Assembly: GCA_964403325.1 (NCBI GenBank)
Contig: CAYOFO010000005.1
Location: 1 to 44,844 of the forward strand
DNA: 44,844 bases
Origin: CAZQNF01 sp964403325
Lineage (GTDB): Bacteria; Patescibacteriota; Patescibacteriia; Magasanikbacterales; GWA2-37-8
Reading direction: 5' to 3'
Below are positions 15,400 through 23,653 of the stretch, piece by piece. The position numbers and the translations under genes were made by a program. The notes below the pieces were generated by a model. The model ran no database searches and was not told the origin of the DNA. It was given only the letters and a program-made list of their open reading frames with translations. Position 1 is the first letter of the stretch. Every line of letters begins with the position of its first letter.

Positions 15400-16344
15400 A
15401 TGAACGCGCTTTGCTTGGCTATTCTCAAAACTTTTTATTATTTTGATGCCCGATCTTTTGCTCTTACTCCCGCGGAAATTTTTCGGTATTTGTGGCGCTC
15501 TGAACAAGTGTTGTACGCAGATTTATTGCAGGAGCTTGCAGCGGGGGAAGGCCGTTTTTGGTTGCAAAAATATGGTTTTTATTGTTTGCCCGGTCGCACG
15601 GAATTGGTAGAAATACGCCGTGAGCGCTTGGTAGCTACCGAAATGCTGCTTAAAAAAGCCCGGCAGGCGGCCCATCTCATTGCAGGAGTGCCTGGTTTGC
15701 GGGCCATTTTTGTGTGTAATTCAGTGGGTGCGCAAACAGCAACGCAGGAGAGTGATATTGATTTTTTTATTATCACTGAGCCAGGGAAAATATGGCGCGT
15801 GCGCTTTTGGACCAATCTTATTTTGCGTTTGTTTGGTTTGCGTACGTATGGAGTGTGTTTGCCGCAACGGATTTGCTTATCATTTTATATTGATCAGCTT
15901 GCGCTAGATCTGTCGCCATTGCGGATTGCTGATAACGATATTCATTTAGCCTACTGGCTGCACCAGATGGTTCCGATGTACGATCCGGAGCGGCTGTACG
16001 ACAGTTTGGTGGCAGCCAACCAGTGGACCAATCCTTTTGTGCCGCGGATTAAGTTGGCCTGGGGTGCAGAGTATATCCGCGCTCTCTCTTTGGGAACATG
16101 GCGACAAAAAATAAAAAACCTGAGCGAGCGGATCGGGTCAGGAAAAATCGGCGCGTGGTTAGAAACCCAAGCTAAAGCCTGGCAATGGGCTAAATTAAAA
16201 CCATCTCTAAAAGAGAAAGCAAAAATTGCCAATAATCACGTGCTTTTACAAGATAATGTCCTTAAATTTCATGAACACGATACCCGAACTGAGCAGCGTA
16301 TGGAATGGTTAAAGAAGGTTGAAAACCTAACGACATCTCGCTAG
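15400..16344 (+). CDS. Nucleotidyltransferase-fold protein
   Basis: 314 residues. The N terminus looks like a winged-helix segment (LTPAEIFRYLW ... LLQELAAGEGRFWLQKYGFYCLPGR). A minimal nucleotidyltransferase core follows: FVCNSVGAQTATQESDIDFFIIT with the DxD metal ligands at about residues 119 and 121. The usual GS pair appears as SVGA, so catalysis is not certain. The C-terminal ~150 residues are helical and basic, with no recognised motif. Substrate unknown. It is transcribed with the downstream membrane protein gene (17-nt gap). Confidence 0.7.
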   Translation: MNALCLAILKTFYYFDARSFALTPAEIFRYLWRSEQVLYADLLQELAAGEGRFWLQKYGFYCLPGRTELVEIRRERLVATEMLLKKARQAAHLIAGVPGLRAIFVCNSVGAQTATQESDIDFFIITEPGKIWRVRFWTNLILRLFGLRTYGVCLPQRICLSFYIDQLALDLSPLRIADNDIHLAYWLHQMVPMYDPERLYDSLVAANQWTNPFVPRIKLAWGAEYIRALSLGTWRQKIKNLSERIGSGKIGAWLETQAKAWQWAKLKPSLKEKAKIANNHVLLQDNVLKFHEHDTRTEQRMEWLKKVENLTTSR

Positions 16345-16361
16345 TTTGTTTGGGCTTTTTT

Positions 16362-17699
16362 ATGCAAATAATACCTATATTTAGAAAATTCTTGGGGTTA
16401 AAAGTTGTTTTGACGAGATTAAACCTGATACAGTTTGGCTTGATGGTTTTTTTATTTCTTTTGCCGTGGCAGACTCGGCTTATTTTTGCTCCAGCTTTTT
16501 TAAACAACGGTTACTACGAATATGGCACAAAAAGTTTGTATGCTACCCAAATTATTTTTGCAGCAGTGGTATTTTTGAGTGCTATAGATTTGTTTAAAAA
16601 TAAAAATTTTACATTTGTACAATACTTAAAACGAAATTTGTGGGGAGTTAGTTGTGGTGGAATTTTTCTTTTACTTTTGGGAGTGAATTTTTTGCTTCAG
16701 CCGCTGAAAGGTGTTGGGTTCCAATTTTTTTGTTGGTTGGGAAGCGGTTTTGCGCTCATGCTTTTGCTGCGTAAATATGTGAGGGAGTTTTTGGGTTTAC
16801 TGGCGGTATGGCTCGGGGCTGTAGGACAGGCGTTGTTTGCGATAGGGCAATATATTTTTCAGATGGTTCCCGCAAATAAATGGCTGGGTTTGGCGGTTCA
16901 TAATCCGCAAGAACTCGGTGCGGCAATTATTAATGTTCATGGTGAAAGAATTTTGCGTGCGTACGGATCCTTTCCTTGGCCAAATGCGCTTGGTATTTAT
17001 CTGGCAGTAGGATTTTTGATTGGTTTGGTTCTCTTTTTAGAATATGGATGGAGCTTGAAAAGAAAGATATGTTTGTTAGCTGGGGAACTTTTGATTTTAG
17101 TTGGGCTTATTTTTTCTTTTTCTCGAAGTGCATGGCTAGCAGCTTTGATTGGAGTAGGGTTTATAGGTGGAGTGATTTTTTTGAAGCAAAAAAAATATCT
17201 AAAAGAGTTTGTTCTTTTTTTGGTAGTAAATGGAGTGGTTTTTTTCAGCACGTTTATTTTACTTCGACCATTATTTTTGGCGCGCATCGATACATCAATT
17301 GACATTGAAAACAGATCAATCTCAGAACGAGTGTCGCAGTATCAGGTGGCAAAGACAGTTGTGATTAAACATTGGCTGTGGGGAGTGGGGCTCGGAAATT
17401 ATACGTACGAATTGTATAAGAGAAATACTTCTTTACCGGCGTGGAGTTATCAGCCGGTTCATAATATTTACATGCTTATGTTGGCGGAAGGGGGAATTTT
17501 ATTTTTTGTTCTTTATATTTGGGTGTTTGGAAATATCACGCTCATAATTATTCGGGACAATGCTTTTGCCGTTGGAATTGTAGTGGCTCTTTTGGTGTTT
17601 GGGCTTTTCGACCATTTTTTGTGGACGCTTTACGCCGGGCAAATGCTGTGGTTTGTGGGGTGGGGGATAGGGCAAACAAAAAACAGACCAACCAATTGA
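16362..17699 (+). CDS. O-antigen ligase/polymerase-like membrane protein
   Basis: About 445 residues with some ten to twelve membrane helices. ATG 16362 is preferred over an in-frame TTG 12 nt upstream. The Wzy_C-like signature is present: SFSRSAWLAALIGVGF in a helix, a large external loop before ISERVSQYQVAKTVV, GVGLGNYTYELY and PVHNIYMLMLAEGG. Family members polymerise or ligate surface glycans. With no glycosyltransferases nearby the substrate is unknown. It stops with TGA. It lies directly beside the GC-rich island. Confidence 0.78.
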   Translation: MQIIPIFRKFLGLKVVLTRLNLIQFGLMVFLFLLPWQTRLIFAPAFLNNGYYEYGTKSLYATQIIFAAVVFLSAIDLFKNKNFTFVQYLKRNLWGVSCGGIFLLLLGVNFLLQPLKGVGFQFFCWLGSGFALMLLLRKYVREFLGLLAVWLGAVGQALFAIGQYIFQMVPANKWLGLAVHNPQELGAAIINVHGERILRAYGSFPWPNALGIYLAVGFLIGLVLFLEYGWSLKRKICLLAGELLILVGLIFSFSRSAWLAALIGVGFIGGVIFLKQKKYLKEFVLFLVVNGVVFFSTFILLRPLFLARIDTSIDIENRSISERVSQYQVAKTVVIKHWLWGVGLGNYTYELYKRNTSLPAWSYQPVHNIYMLMLAEGGILFFVLYIWVFGNITLIIIRDNAFAVGIVVALLVFGLFDHFLWTLYAGQMLWFVGWGIGQTKNRPTN

Positions 17700-17734
17700 T
17701 CTGTTTTATAGTACGGCCCGGATAATTCAACAGG

Positions 17735-18170
17735 CCGTCGAGTGAGGAGGCAGGACTCCTCGAAAAGAACACTAGACTCCTCACCCCTGCGCCGCAGCCG
17801 GATGGCTAGCGGCGGTGAGAAGCGCGGCGCTTGCCGCTACCGCACGGGCGTGGAGGCCGCGGCGTCGGCGTCGGCCTTCTTCTCCTTGTCGATGTACGCC
17901 TGCATGTTGGGGTCGGCCGCCTTCGCCGCCGGCGCCTTCGCCGCCTCCTTGGCGGCCTTCGCCGCCTCTTCCTCGGTGCGCTTCGTCACCTCTTTGGCGG
18001 TGAGGCTCCAGCACCCACTCGCGTGGATGAGGAGGAGGGTCATCAGCAGGCAGCGCTTCAGCACCATCGTCATCTTCATTGGTCGGACCTCGCCGCAGCA
18101 CAGTGGCTGCGGGTTGCATAATATCCATGAGTATGGGTACTGAGCATCCCGCAGCAGCTGGTGGGCTGGG
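17735..18170. other. GC-rich island of foreign composition
   Basis: About 430 bp dominated by G and C (runs such as GCCGCCTTCGCCGCCGG), in sharp contrast to the AT-rich flanks. It holds one plausible gene, the minus-strand lipoprotein. Edges are near 17735-17780 and 18145-18175. A direct repeat of GACTCCTC (near 17754 and 17775) and paired GTGAGGAG / CTCCTCAC lie at the left edge. No transposase or clear target duplication is seen. Confidence 0.75.
17837..18079 (-). CDS. Small Ala/Lys-rich lipoprotein in the GC-rich island
   Basis: 80 residues from the ATG at 18079. A lipoprotein signal peptide (MKMTMVLKRCLLMTLLLI) ends in a lipobox HASGC. The mature part is a charged KEAAKA-type helical repeat (EEEAAKAAKEAAKA, AAKAADP) with YIDKEKKADADAAAS, reminiscent of small outer-membrane-linked lipoproteins of GC-rich Proteobacteria. 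The frame is open 43 codons further upstream, but that stretch lacks coding character. GC-rich codon use is unlike every neighbour. An outer-membrane-type lipoprotein would be unexpected in a CPR cell, so transfer or a chimeric assembly should be considered. Confidence 0.5.
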   Translation of the reverse strand: MKMTMVLKRCLLMTLLLIHASGCWSLTAKEVTKRTEEEAAKAAKEAAKAPAAKAADPNMQAYIDKEKKADADAAASTPVR

Positions 18171-18176
18171 TAAACG

Positions 18177-18199
18177 GTTCGGACGTTTTTTATCCGAAC
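18177..18199. promoter_or_regulatory. Inverted repeat GTTCGGA / TCCGAAC
   Basis: A 7-bp dyad with a 9-nt T-rich spacer, about 80 nt upstream of the groES promoter; a related GTTCGG recurs near 18265. It could be an operator or a weak terminator facing the island. No function is assigned. Confidence 0.35.
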
Positions 18200-18279
18200 A
18201 TAATACACTAGATGTTTGTTTACTTTTTGTCAATGTTTATTTACAGGTATTTATGTGGATAAATGTTCGGTAGTGATTC

Positions 18280-18307
18280 TTGACATCTCTCACGGTTGTA
18301 GTACAAT
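18280..18307 (+). promoter_or_regulatory. Promoter of groES-groEL
   Basis: TTGACA (18280-18285), 16-nt spacer, TACAAT (18302-18307). Transcription is expected to start near 18314, just before the CIRCE-like element. Confidence 0.8.
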
Positions 18308-18318
18308 CTCTTCTAGAA

Positions 18319-18345
18319 TTATCACTCCTTTTATTTGAGTGATAA
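18319..18345 (+). promoter_or_regulatory. CIRCE-like operator (HrcA site)
   Basis: TTATCACTC-N9-GAGTGATAA, a perfect 9-bp dyad with exactly the 9-nt spacing of CIRCE (consensus TTAGCACTC-N9-GAGTGCTAA). The single G-to-T change in the left arm is matched by C-to-A in the right arm, so symmetry is kept. Its position just after the transcription start of groES fits HrcA heat-shock repression. Confidence 0.85.
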
Positions 18346-18374
18346 AAATATACTTATTTTTAATACATTACACT

Positions 18375-18677
18375 ATGCCCAAGCAAGTGATTCGGCCCCT
18401 CGGCAACAATGTCGTGGTTGAGCCAATTAAAAAAGAAGAAATTACTGCGTCTGGTATCGTGCTACCTACCGGTAATGATAAAGACGAAAAAGGCCAAGGC
18501 AAAGTTATTGCCGTGGGTTCCGGCAAACTCCTCGAAGATGGTACGCGCAGCGTTATGGAAGTAAAAGTGGGTGATACTGTTATTTTCAAATCCTGGGGTG
18601 GCGAAAAAGTCGAGCTTGATCGCGAAGAGTATAAAATTGTGTCAGCCGACGATATTTTGGCTGTCCTCGAAAAATAA
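18375..18677 (+). CDS. groS: Co-chaperonin GroES
   Basis: 100 residues. The start is ATG 18375; the longer frame upstream runs into the operator region. Typical GroES fold: IRPLGNNVVVEPIKKEE, the mobile loop ITASGIVLPTGNDKDEKGQGKVIAVGSG, VKVGDTVIFKSWGGEKVELD and a C-terminal EYKIVSADDILAVLEK. It caps the GroEL ring during folding. First gene of the heat-shock operon, 55 nt before groEL. No Shine-Dalgarno is visible. Confidence 0.97.
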   Translation: MPKQVIRPLGNNVVVEPIKKEEITASGIVLPTGNDKDEKGQGKVIAVGSGKLLEDGTRSVMEVKVGDTVIFKSWGGEKVELDREEYKIVSADDILAVLEK

Positions 18678-18732
18678 TTTTTTTTCAGAAAGCGTTTCGT
18701 ATTTTACATTTTAAGCTTTAAGTTTATTCCCT

Positions 18733-20376
18733 ATGGCAAAACAAATTTCGTATAATCACCAGGCCCAGCAGCAGCTCGTGGCCGGTCTCAATACCCTCGC
18801 CAACACCGTAAAAGTAACCCTCGGACCCAAAGGCCGCAACGTGGTTATTGCCAAAGGTTATGGTTCCCCTATCATCACTAAAGATGGCGTAACCGTGGCC
18901 AAAGAAATCGAGCTTGAGGATCCGGTGCAAAACTGTGGCGCTGAGCTGGTAAAAGAAGTGGCGAGCAAAACTAATGATGTGGTGGGCGATGGTACCACTA
19001 CAGCGACTGTTCTGGCCCAAGCTATCGTGCAGCAAGGTATGAAAAACGTAGCCAACGGCGCCAACCCTATTGCTCTAAAACGCGGGCTCGATAAATGTGT
19101 CGAAGCCATTATCAAAGAATTGCAGACCAACATTGCTAAACCGGTTGAACAAGATGAGATCGCTAATGTCGCGGCTATTTCTGCCAACGACAAAGAAATC
19201 GGTCGTCAAATTGCCGATGCTATGAAAGAAGTGGGCAAAGACGGAGTTATTACCGTGGAAGAATCACAATCGTTTGGTATGGAGATCGAAGTGGTGCAGG
19301 GTATGCGCTTCGACAAAGGGTATGTGTCGCCATACATGGTCACCAACACCGACCGCATGGAATCCGAGCATGTGGATCCTTACATTCTTATCACTGATGA
19401 AAAAGTCAGTTCTATCCACGATGTTTTGCCGCTCCTTGAAAAAATTGCCCAAAGCGGCAAAAAAGAACTCGTCATTATTGCCGATGATGTAGAAGGTGAA
19501 GCATTAACGACTTTTGTGCTCAATAAACTGCGTGGTACCTTCAATATTTTGGCCGTTAAAGCTCCGGGCTTTGGTGATCGCCGCAAGGAAATGCTCCAGG
19601 ATATTGCTGTTCTCACCGGTGGGCGCGTTATCACCAAAGATATCGGGCTCAAACTGGCCGAAGCGACAGTGGAAGATCTTGGTCGGGCGCACAAAGTAGT
19701 GTCTACTAAAGAGTTTACCACCATTGTGAAAGGTCAGGGCGATGAACTGGCTGTCAAAGATCGTGTGGCGCAAATTCGCAAAGTTATGGACAATACTGAC
19801 AGTGATTTTGATCGCGAAAAACTCCAGGAAAGACTGGCGAAACTGGCCGGTGGTGTAGCGGTCATTCGTGTTGGTGCCGCCACCGAAGTTGAAATGAAAG
19901 AAGTGAAACATCGTATCGAAGACGCGGTTGGTGCTACCAAAGCGGCAGTGGAAGAAGGGGTAGTGCCGGGCGGTGGGGTAGCTCTTATTCGCGCTTCTAA
20001 AGTTTTGGATAGCATGAAACTCGAAAACGAAGAAGCTGTGGCAGTGGGTATACTCAAACGCGCACTCGAAGAACCTTTGCGTCAGATTGCACAAAACGCT
20101 GGTGTTGACGGGGCCGTGGTCGCTCAAGAAGTCAAAAAAGGTACGGGTGCTTATGGTTACAATGCCGCTACCGATACCTACGAGGATATGATTAAAAGCG
20201 GTATTATCGATCCGGCCAAAGTTACGCGCAGCGCTCTACAAAATGCGGCTTCGATTGCGGGCATGTTCCTGACCACCGAAGCGGTTATTACTGATATTCC
20301 AAAAAAAGAAGAACCATCTGCTCCGGCGATGGGCGGCGGTATGGGTGGAATGGGTGGTGGCATGGGCATGTATTAA
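18733..20376 (+). CDS. groL: Chaperonin GroEL
   Basis: 547 residues, the usual GroEL length. Signature blocks: TVKVTLGPKGRNVVI and DGVTVAKEIELEDP (nucleotide binding), VVGDGTTTATVLAQAI with the catalytic Asp, apical-domain FDKGYVSPYMVTN, APGFGDRRKEMLQDIAVLTGG, AAVEEGVVPGGGVALIRA, and the C-terminal Gly/Met tail GGMGGMGGG. It folds cytosolic proteins with GroES and ATP. It is closed by a strong hairpin terminator 43 nt after the stop. Confidence 0.98.
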   Translation: MAKQISYNHQAQQQLVAGLNTLANTVKVTLGPKGRNVVIAKGYGSPIITKDGVTVAKEIELEDPVQNCGAELVKEVASKTNDVVGDGTTTATVLAQAIVQQGMKNVANGANPIALKRGLDKCVEAIIKELQTNIAKPVEQDEIANVAAISANDKEIGRQIADAMKEVGKDGVITVEESQSFGMEIEVVQGMRFDKGYVSPYMVTNTDRMESEHVDPYILITDEKVSSIHDVLPLLEKIAQSGKKELVIIADDVEGEALTTFVLNKLRGTFNILAVKAPGFGDRRKEMLQDIAVLTGGRVITKDIGLKLAEATVEDLGRAHKVVSTKEFTTIVKGQGDELAVKDRVAQIRKVMDNTDSDFDREKLQERLAKLAGGVAVIRVGAATEVEMKEVKHRIEDAVGATKAAVEEGVVPGGGVALIRASKVLDSMKLENEEAVAVGILKRALEEPLRQIAQNAGVDGAVVAQEVKKGTGAYGYNAATDTYEDMIKSGIIDPAKVTRSALQNAASIAGMFLTTEAVITDIPKKEEPSAPAMGGGMGGMGGGMGMY

Positions 20377-20418
20377 ACCCAAAAAACGTCCGTTATCTCA
20401 TAGAGAGTTACTATGTAT

Positions 20419-20446
20419 AAAGACGCTTCCACAGAAGCGTCTTTAT
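20419..20446. terminator. Terminator between groEL and the convergent operon
   Basis: Perfect stem AAAGACGCTTC / GAAGCGTCTTT with a CACA loop. It is nearly symmetrical, so it can serve groEL (+) and the minus-strand gene ending at 20484. Confidence 0.8.
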
Positions 20447-20483
20447 GTTTGCGAAAATGGAGTGTTAAGAACAATGGTGTGGG

Positions 20484-21614
20484 TTATAAATTGAGCGATT
20501 TTTTGATGTGAGTAATTTTGGTGGACATAATTTTATGTCGAAGGTACCAGTCTTTTTTTGAGACCCTAAAAGCAACTCCGCCATAGGTACCAACAAATTC
20601 GTACGTTAGCTTTAAGTCACCAAAACAGAGATCAAGTTTTCCGGACTGAGCTGCCATATGTTTGAGATCGGCTAGAAGAGCTGTAAATTTAGCTTGTTCT
20701 TGGCGCATAATTTTTTTGGCCGCGGATTCACTTTTGGTAATACGATGTTCTTCCGGCGCAGGTGAAATGGTTATTCGAGTTTTTTTACGATAATTGTGGT
20801 TGGTGTGAAGAATGGGTGCGCGTCGGGTTATTTGTTGTTCAAGTAAGTCTACATGTTCGGTTACAGCAAATTTTAGATTTTCGAGATAGAGGAAAAATTC
20901 CCCATTTAAAATAAGCCCCATAATAAGCGTGGCAAAATCTTTCGCTGTTAAATAGGGGCTACGCAAAATCCAATCGATTTCTGTAAAATAAGCAAAGGAA
21001 GTGGAAAAATATTTTCCTACAGTATAGGCTGGACGTATTTTTTTGGTTGGGAGTTTTATTAAAGTTTTTTGTTCAGGTTTTTCTTCGTCTTGTTTGTCCT
21101 CTTCATCATTTTGCGTATCTTCACACTCGTCCATGAAAGCGGTGGTGATGGTGGGTTCTTCGAGGTATGTTTGCAATGCTTTGTCCAGATGATACACCAG
21201 GTAGCTTTCAAATGCGCGGGTGTTTTCTGATTCGAAAGCTGAGGTGGCAATAAAATCGGTAAAAAGCCGGAGTATATTTTGTGCAACAAAAGATATGCCA
21301 TGGTCGATGAGTTTTTCTTGCGGCGAATGAATTACTATTCTGTATTTGCTGAATATCGATCGGTTTTTTTCCCAGATTTGGCGTGAGCGCTCAATAAGTA
21401 TCGGGCGGGTAATTATTAAAATTTGCTGTCTGGCGCGGTCTTCGAGAGCAGTAGTGGTTGGGTTTAAGGAGTTGGCTTCAGCGCTTCGTTTTAGCGCGCT
21501 CACAAAAGAGCACCAGCTATACAAATCAGCTGAATTTTTTTCCAGGTGTTCAAGTAATTGGCTGAGCGGTTCACCCTCCTTTTTTTTGTCGGTTCTAAAA
21601 TGATATCGGTCCAT
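20484..21614 (-). CDS. Hypothetical protein, second gene of a two-gene operon
   Basis: 376 residues, not recognised. It starts MDRYHFRTDKKKEGEP and is largely helical. A strongly acidic, probably disordered stretch (about 163-185: DECEDTQNDEEDKQDEE) splits an N-terminal and a C-terminal half, the latter with a basic patch (NYRKKTRITISPAPEEH). No signal peptide, membrane helix or catalytic motif is evident. It follows the gene at 21618-22466 by 3 nt, so the two are translationally coupled and probably form a complex. Confidence 0.75.
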   Translation of the reverse strand: MDRYHFRTDKKKEGEPLSQLLEHLEKNSADLYSWCSFVSALKRSAEANSLNPTTTALEDRARQQILIITRPILIERSRQIWEKNRSIFSKYRIVIHSPQEKLIDHGISFVAQNILRLFTDFIATSAFESENTRAFESYLVYHLDKALQTYLEEPTITTAFMDECEDTQNDEEDKQDEEKPEQKTLIKLPTKKIRPAYTVGKYFSTSFAYFTEIDWILRSPYLTAKDFATLIMGLILNGEFFLYLENLKFAVTEHVDLLEQQITRRAPILHTNHNYRKKTRITISPAPEEHRITKSESAAKKIMRQEQAKFTALLADLKHMAAQSGKLDLCFGDLKLTYEFVGTYGGVAFRVSKKDWYLRHKIMSTKITHIKKSLNL

Positions 21615-21617
21615 GGT

Positions 21618-22466
21618 TTAGGTAAATTTGGGAATGTAATAGGCTTCAGCCAGGTCGTACGCCAAAGCAAAAAACTCACCAATAATGGGTAGAGCCGGGC
21701 AGCCGGTGGTTAGGGGAGAGAGTTCTAGCAAGGTATCTTTTAATTGGGCTATTAAGATTGGGTCAAGGGCCAGGGCTAATTTCCCACCCGTGCTCGTAAT
21801 TGCAAAGTCCTTCGCGGAATAATCTTGTCGGTAGACTTGAGTTTCTGTTGCGGTTAAAATTTTTTGCAGGGCTACAAAGCCGTTGAGGCTCATATAGGAT
21901 AATAAAAGGATGAGTTTTTTACTTTCACGCATGATGGTGCGTAGTTCGGCAGCCGAAATAGCAGTATGAAATTTGCACTGGTAGACTTTAGGAATAACGC
22001 GAAAAACATTGAAGATAGTCTGTATGGCAGTATTAAAGCCGCGCAACATATACCCATCAACCGTTCGTTCCGGCCGGTATTTTTTTAGGAGTATTTTAAA
22101 AGCAGGGTATAAATGCGTATTGCTATCGCGAACATTTGTGTTCTCTCGTTGTTCGCGCCACTGTGCCGTATGGGGTTGAATAATTTTTTCCACACAGCTT
22201 TTTAAGCTTTCGATAGTATCTTCGGCAGTCGTGGTAGCTGAAAGTAGAGTAATTTCATCCATTTGGGCAATTTTTAACAACCCAGCACTCGTATCTGCAC
22301 GGTATTCTTGGGCGACTCCGCTCCAAATTTCTTCAATAAAAATCGTGGTAAGGGCCATCAAGTCAAGCTTAGTTTCGTTTATTTCAGCACCCTCTCGAAT
22401 TTCGGTGACGCGTGGGTGGAGGATCACTCGTTCTTTTACGCCATAATCTAAAATATGTTGTTTCAT
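21618..22466 (-). CDS. Hypothetical protein, first gene of a two-gene operon
   Basis: 282 residues, not recognised. The N terminus is MKQHILDYGVKERVILHPRVTEIREGAEI; the rest is mainly helical, with hydrophobic helices such as KKLILLLSYMSLNGFVAL and FFALAYDLAEAYY. No signal peptide or metal-binding motif is seen. It starts about 17 nt downstream of the predicted transcription start of a consensus promoter and is divergent from prfB. Codon use is like the neighbours, so recent transfer is not indicated. Confidence 0.75.
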   Translation of the reverse strand: MKQHILDYGVKERVILHPRVTEIREGAEINETKLDLMALTTIFIEEIWSGVAQEYRADTSAGLLKIAQMDEITLLSATTTAEDTIESLKSCVEKIIQPHTAQWREQRENTNVRDSNTHLYPAFKILLKKYRPERTVDGYMLRGFNTAIQTIFNVFRVIPKVYQCKFHTAISAAELRTIMRESKKLILLLSYMSLNGFVALQKILTATETQVYRQDYSAKDFAITSTGGKLALALDPILIAQLKDTLLELSPLTTGCPALPIIGEFFALAYDLAEAYYIPKFT

Positions 22467-22489
22467 ACAAAAACAAAATAGAACCGGTA

Positions 22490-22518
22490 ATTTTAGTAAA
22501 AAAGGGCTTATTTGTCAA
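22490..22518 (-). promoter_or_regulatory. Promoter of the two-gene unknown operon
   Basis: On the minus strand, TTGACA (22518-22513), 17-nt spacer, TAAAAT (22495-22490). Its -35 box overlaps the prfB -35 box on the opposite strand. Confidence 0.75.
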
Positions 22519-22540
22519 TCGTGTCCGCTTCCTATAGAAT
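22512..22540 (+). promoter_or_regulatory. Promoter of prfB
   Basis: TTGTCA (22512-22517), 17-nt spacer, TAGAAT (22535-22540), giving a short leader before the GTG at 22567. It overlaps the divergent promoter at the -35 position. Confidence 0.65.
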
Positions 22541-22566
22541 AGGTAGGTGTTATTAAAGCTGTTTTT

Positions 22567-23643
22567 GTGTCGTTTGATCGCCTCCACATTTTGCAAGAAA
22601 AAATTCAGACTGCGCTTGTACTCATTAAAATTGAGGATTTGCAGGCTACGTTGGCAATGTTGGCCACGCAAATGAATGCGCCGGATTTTTGGTCTGTGCC
22701 GGAGAAAGCGCAAAAAACCGCTCAAGAGTACCAGAATCTTAAAGACGAAGTGGAAAAATGGCTCCTCTTACAAACTAAAACAGCAGATTTATTGGAGTTG
22801 GTTGCTCTGGGCGAGGAAAGTTTTGCAACAGAAATTGATCGCCAAACCGCTCAGCTCGAAAAACAATACAGTGAATATGAAATTTTTTTACTTCTGAGTG
22901 AACCTCATGACCCGAGTAATGCTATAGTTACCATCAATGCCGGCAGTGGTGGGACCGAAGCGCAAGATTGGGCGGCCATGCTCCTGCGGATGGTTTTGCG
23001 ATTTGCAGAGCGGCAGGGGTATGCAACGCGTATTATCGATGAGTCGATAGGGGCTGAGGCTGGGTATAAATCTGTAACAGTAGAGATAAAAGGACGCTTT
23101 GCCTACGGATATCTCAAAAGCGAACACGGAGTGCACCGTTTGGTGCGAATTTCCCCTTTTGATGCTGAGAAAATGCGCCACACTTCATTTGCGGGTATTG
23201 AAGTTTTGCCAGAACTCGACAACGAAGTAAAAGTTGAGATTGATCCAAAAGATTTACGTATCGATACGTTTATGTCGGGTGGCAAAGGTGGACAAAGTGT
23301 GAATACTACCTATTCGGCGGTGCGTATCGTTCATATTCCAACCGGCATCAGTGTGTCGTGTCAAAATGAGCGTTCGCAGTTGCAAAATAAAGACATGGCG
23401 ATGAAAGTTTTAAAATCTAAGTTGGTGCTGCTTGAGGAAGAACGGCAGCGTCAAGCAAAAGCTGATTTGCGCGGCGAGCACAAAGCAGCTGAATGGGGTA
23501 GTCAGATTCGCTCCTATGTCCTGCACCCGTATCATTTGGTAAAAGATAATCGCAGCAATTACGAGTCGACTGATCCGGAGGCGGTATTGGAAGGGGATTT
23601 ATTGCCATTGTCTGAAGCGTATTTGCGATTTTTAAAACAATAA
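22567..23643 (+). CDS. prfB: Peptide chain release factor 2
   Basis: Terminates translation at UAA and UGA. 358 residues from a GTG start. The stop-recognition tripeptide SPF (residues 196-198, RISPFDAEK) identifies RF2 rather than RF1. The catalytic GGQ is at residues 241-243 (SGGKGGQSVNTTYSAV); Ser follows the GGQ where many bacteria have His. The frame is continuous through the N-terminal region where many prfB genes carry a programmed +1 frameshift at an in-frame UGA, so that autoregulation is absent. It overlaps promoters with a divergent operon. rsmA follows by 10 nt. Confidence 0.93.
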   Translation: MSFDRLHILQEKIQTALVLIKIEDLQATLAMLATQMNAPDFWSVPEKAQKTAQEYQNLKDEVEKWLLLQTKTADLLELVALGEESFATEIDRQTAQLEKQYSEYEIFLLLSEPHDPSNAIVTINAGSGGTEAQDWAAMLLRMVLRFAERQGYATRIIDESIGAEAGYKSVTVEIKGRFAYGYLKSEHGVHRLVRISPFDAEKMRHTSFAGIEVLPELDNEVKVEIDPKDLRIDTFMSGGKGGQSVNTTYSAVRIVHIPTGISVSCQNERSQLQNKDMAMKVLKSKLVLLEEERQRQAKADLRGEHKAAEWGSQIRSYVLHPYHLVKDNRSNYESTDPEAVLEGDLLPLSEAYLRFLKQ

Positions 23644-23653
23644 TTCTGTGGCT

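Noticed and set aside
18080..18208. 43-codon upstream extension of the lipoprotein frame
   Set aside because: It crosses the composition boundary and would bury the signal peptide; ATG 18079 gives a normal lipoprotein.
17781..18233. Longer open frames in the GC-rich island on both strands
   Set aside because: High GC content leaves few stops in all frames; only the lipoprotein frame has a signal peptide and coherent composition.
19504..20127. A 207-codon minus-strand frame opposite groEL
   Set aside because: It is complementary to a highly conserved gene and has no recognisable protein features.
22567..22690. Programmed +1 frameshift at the start of prfB
   Set aside because: The frame is continuous through the region that normally carries the in-frame UGA, and the N-terminal helices read through without a stop.
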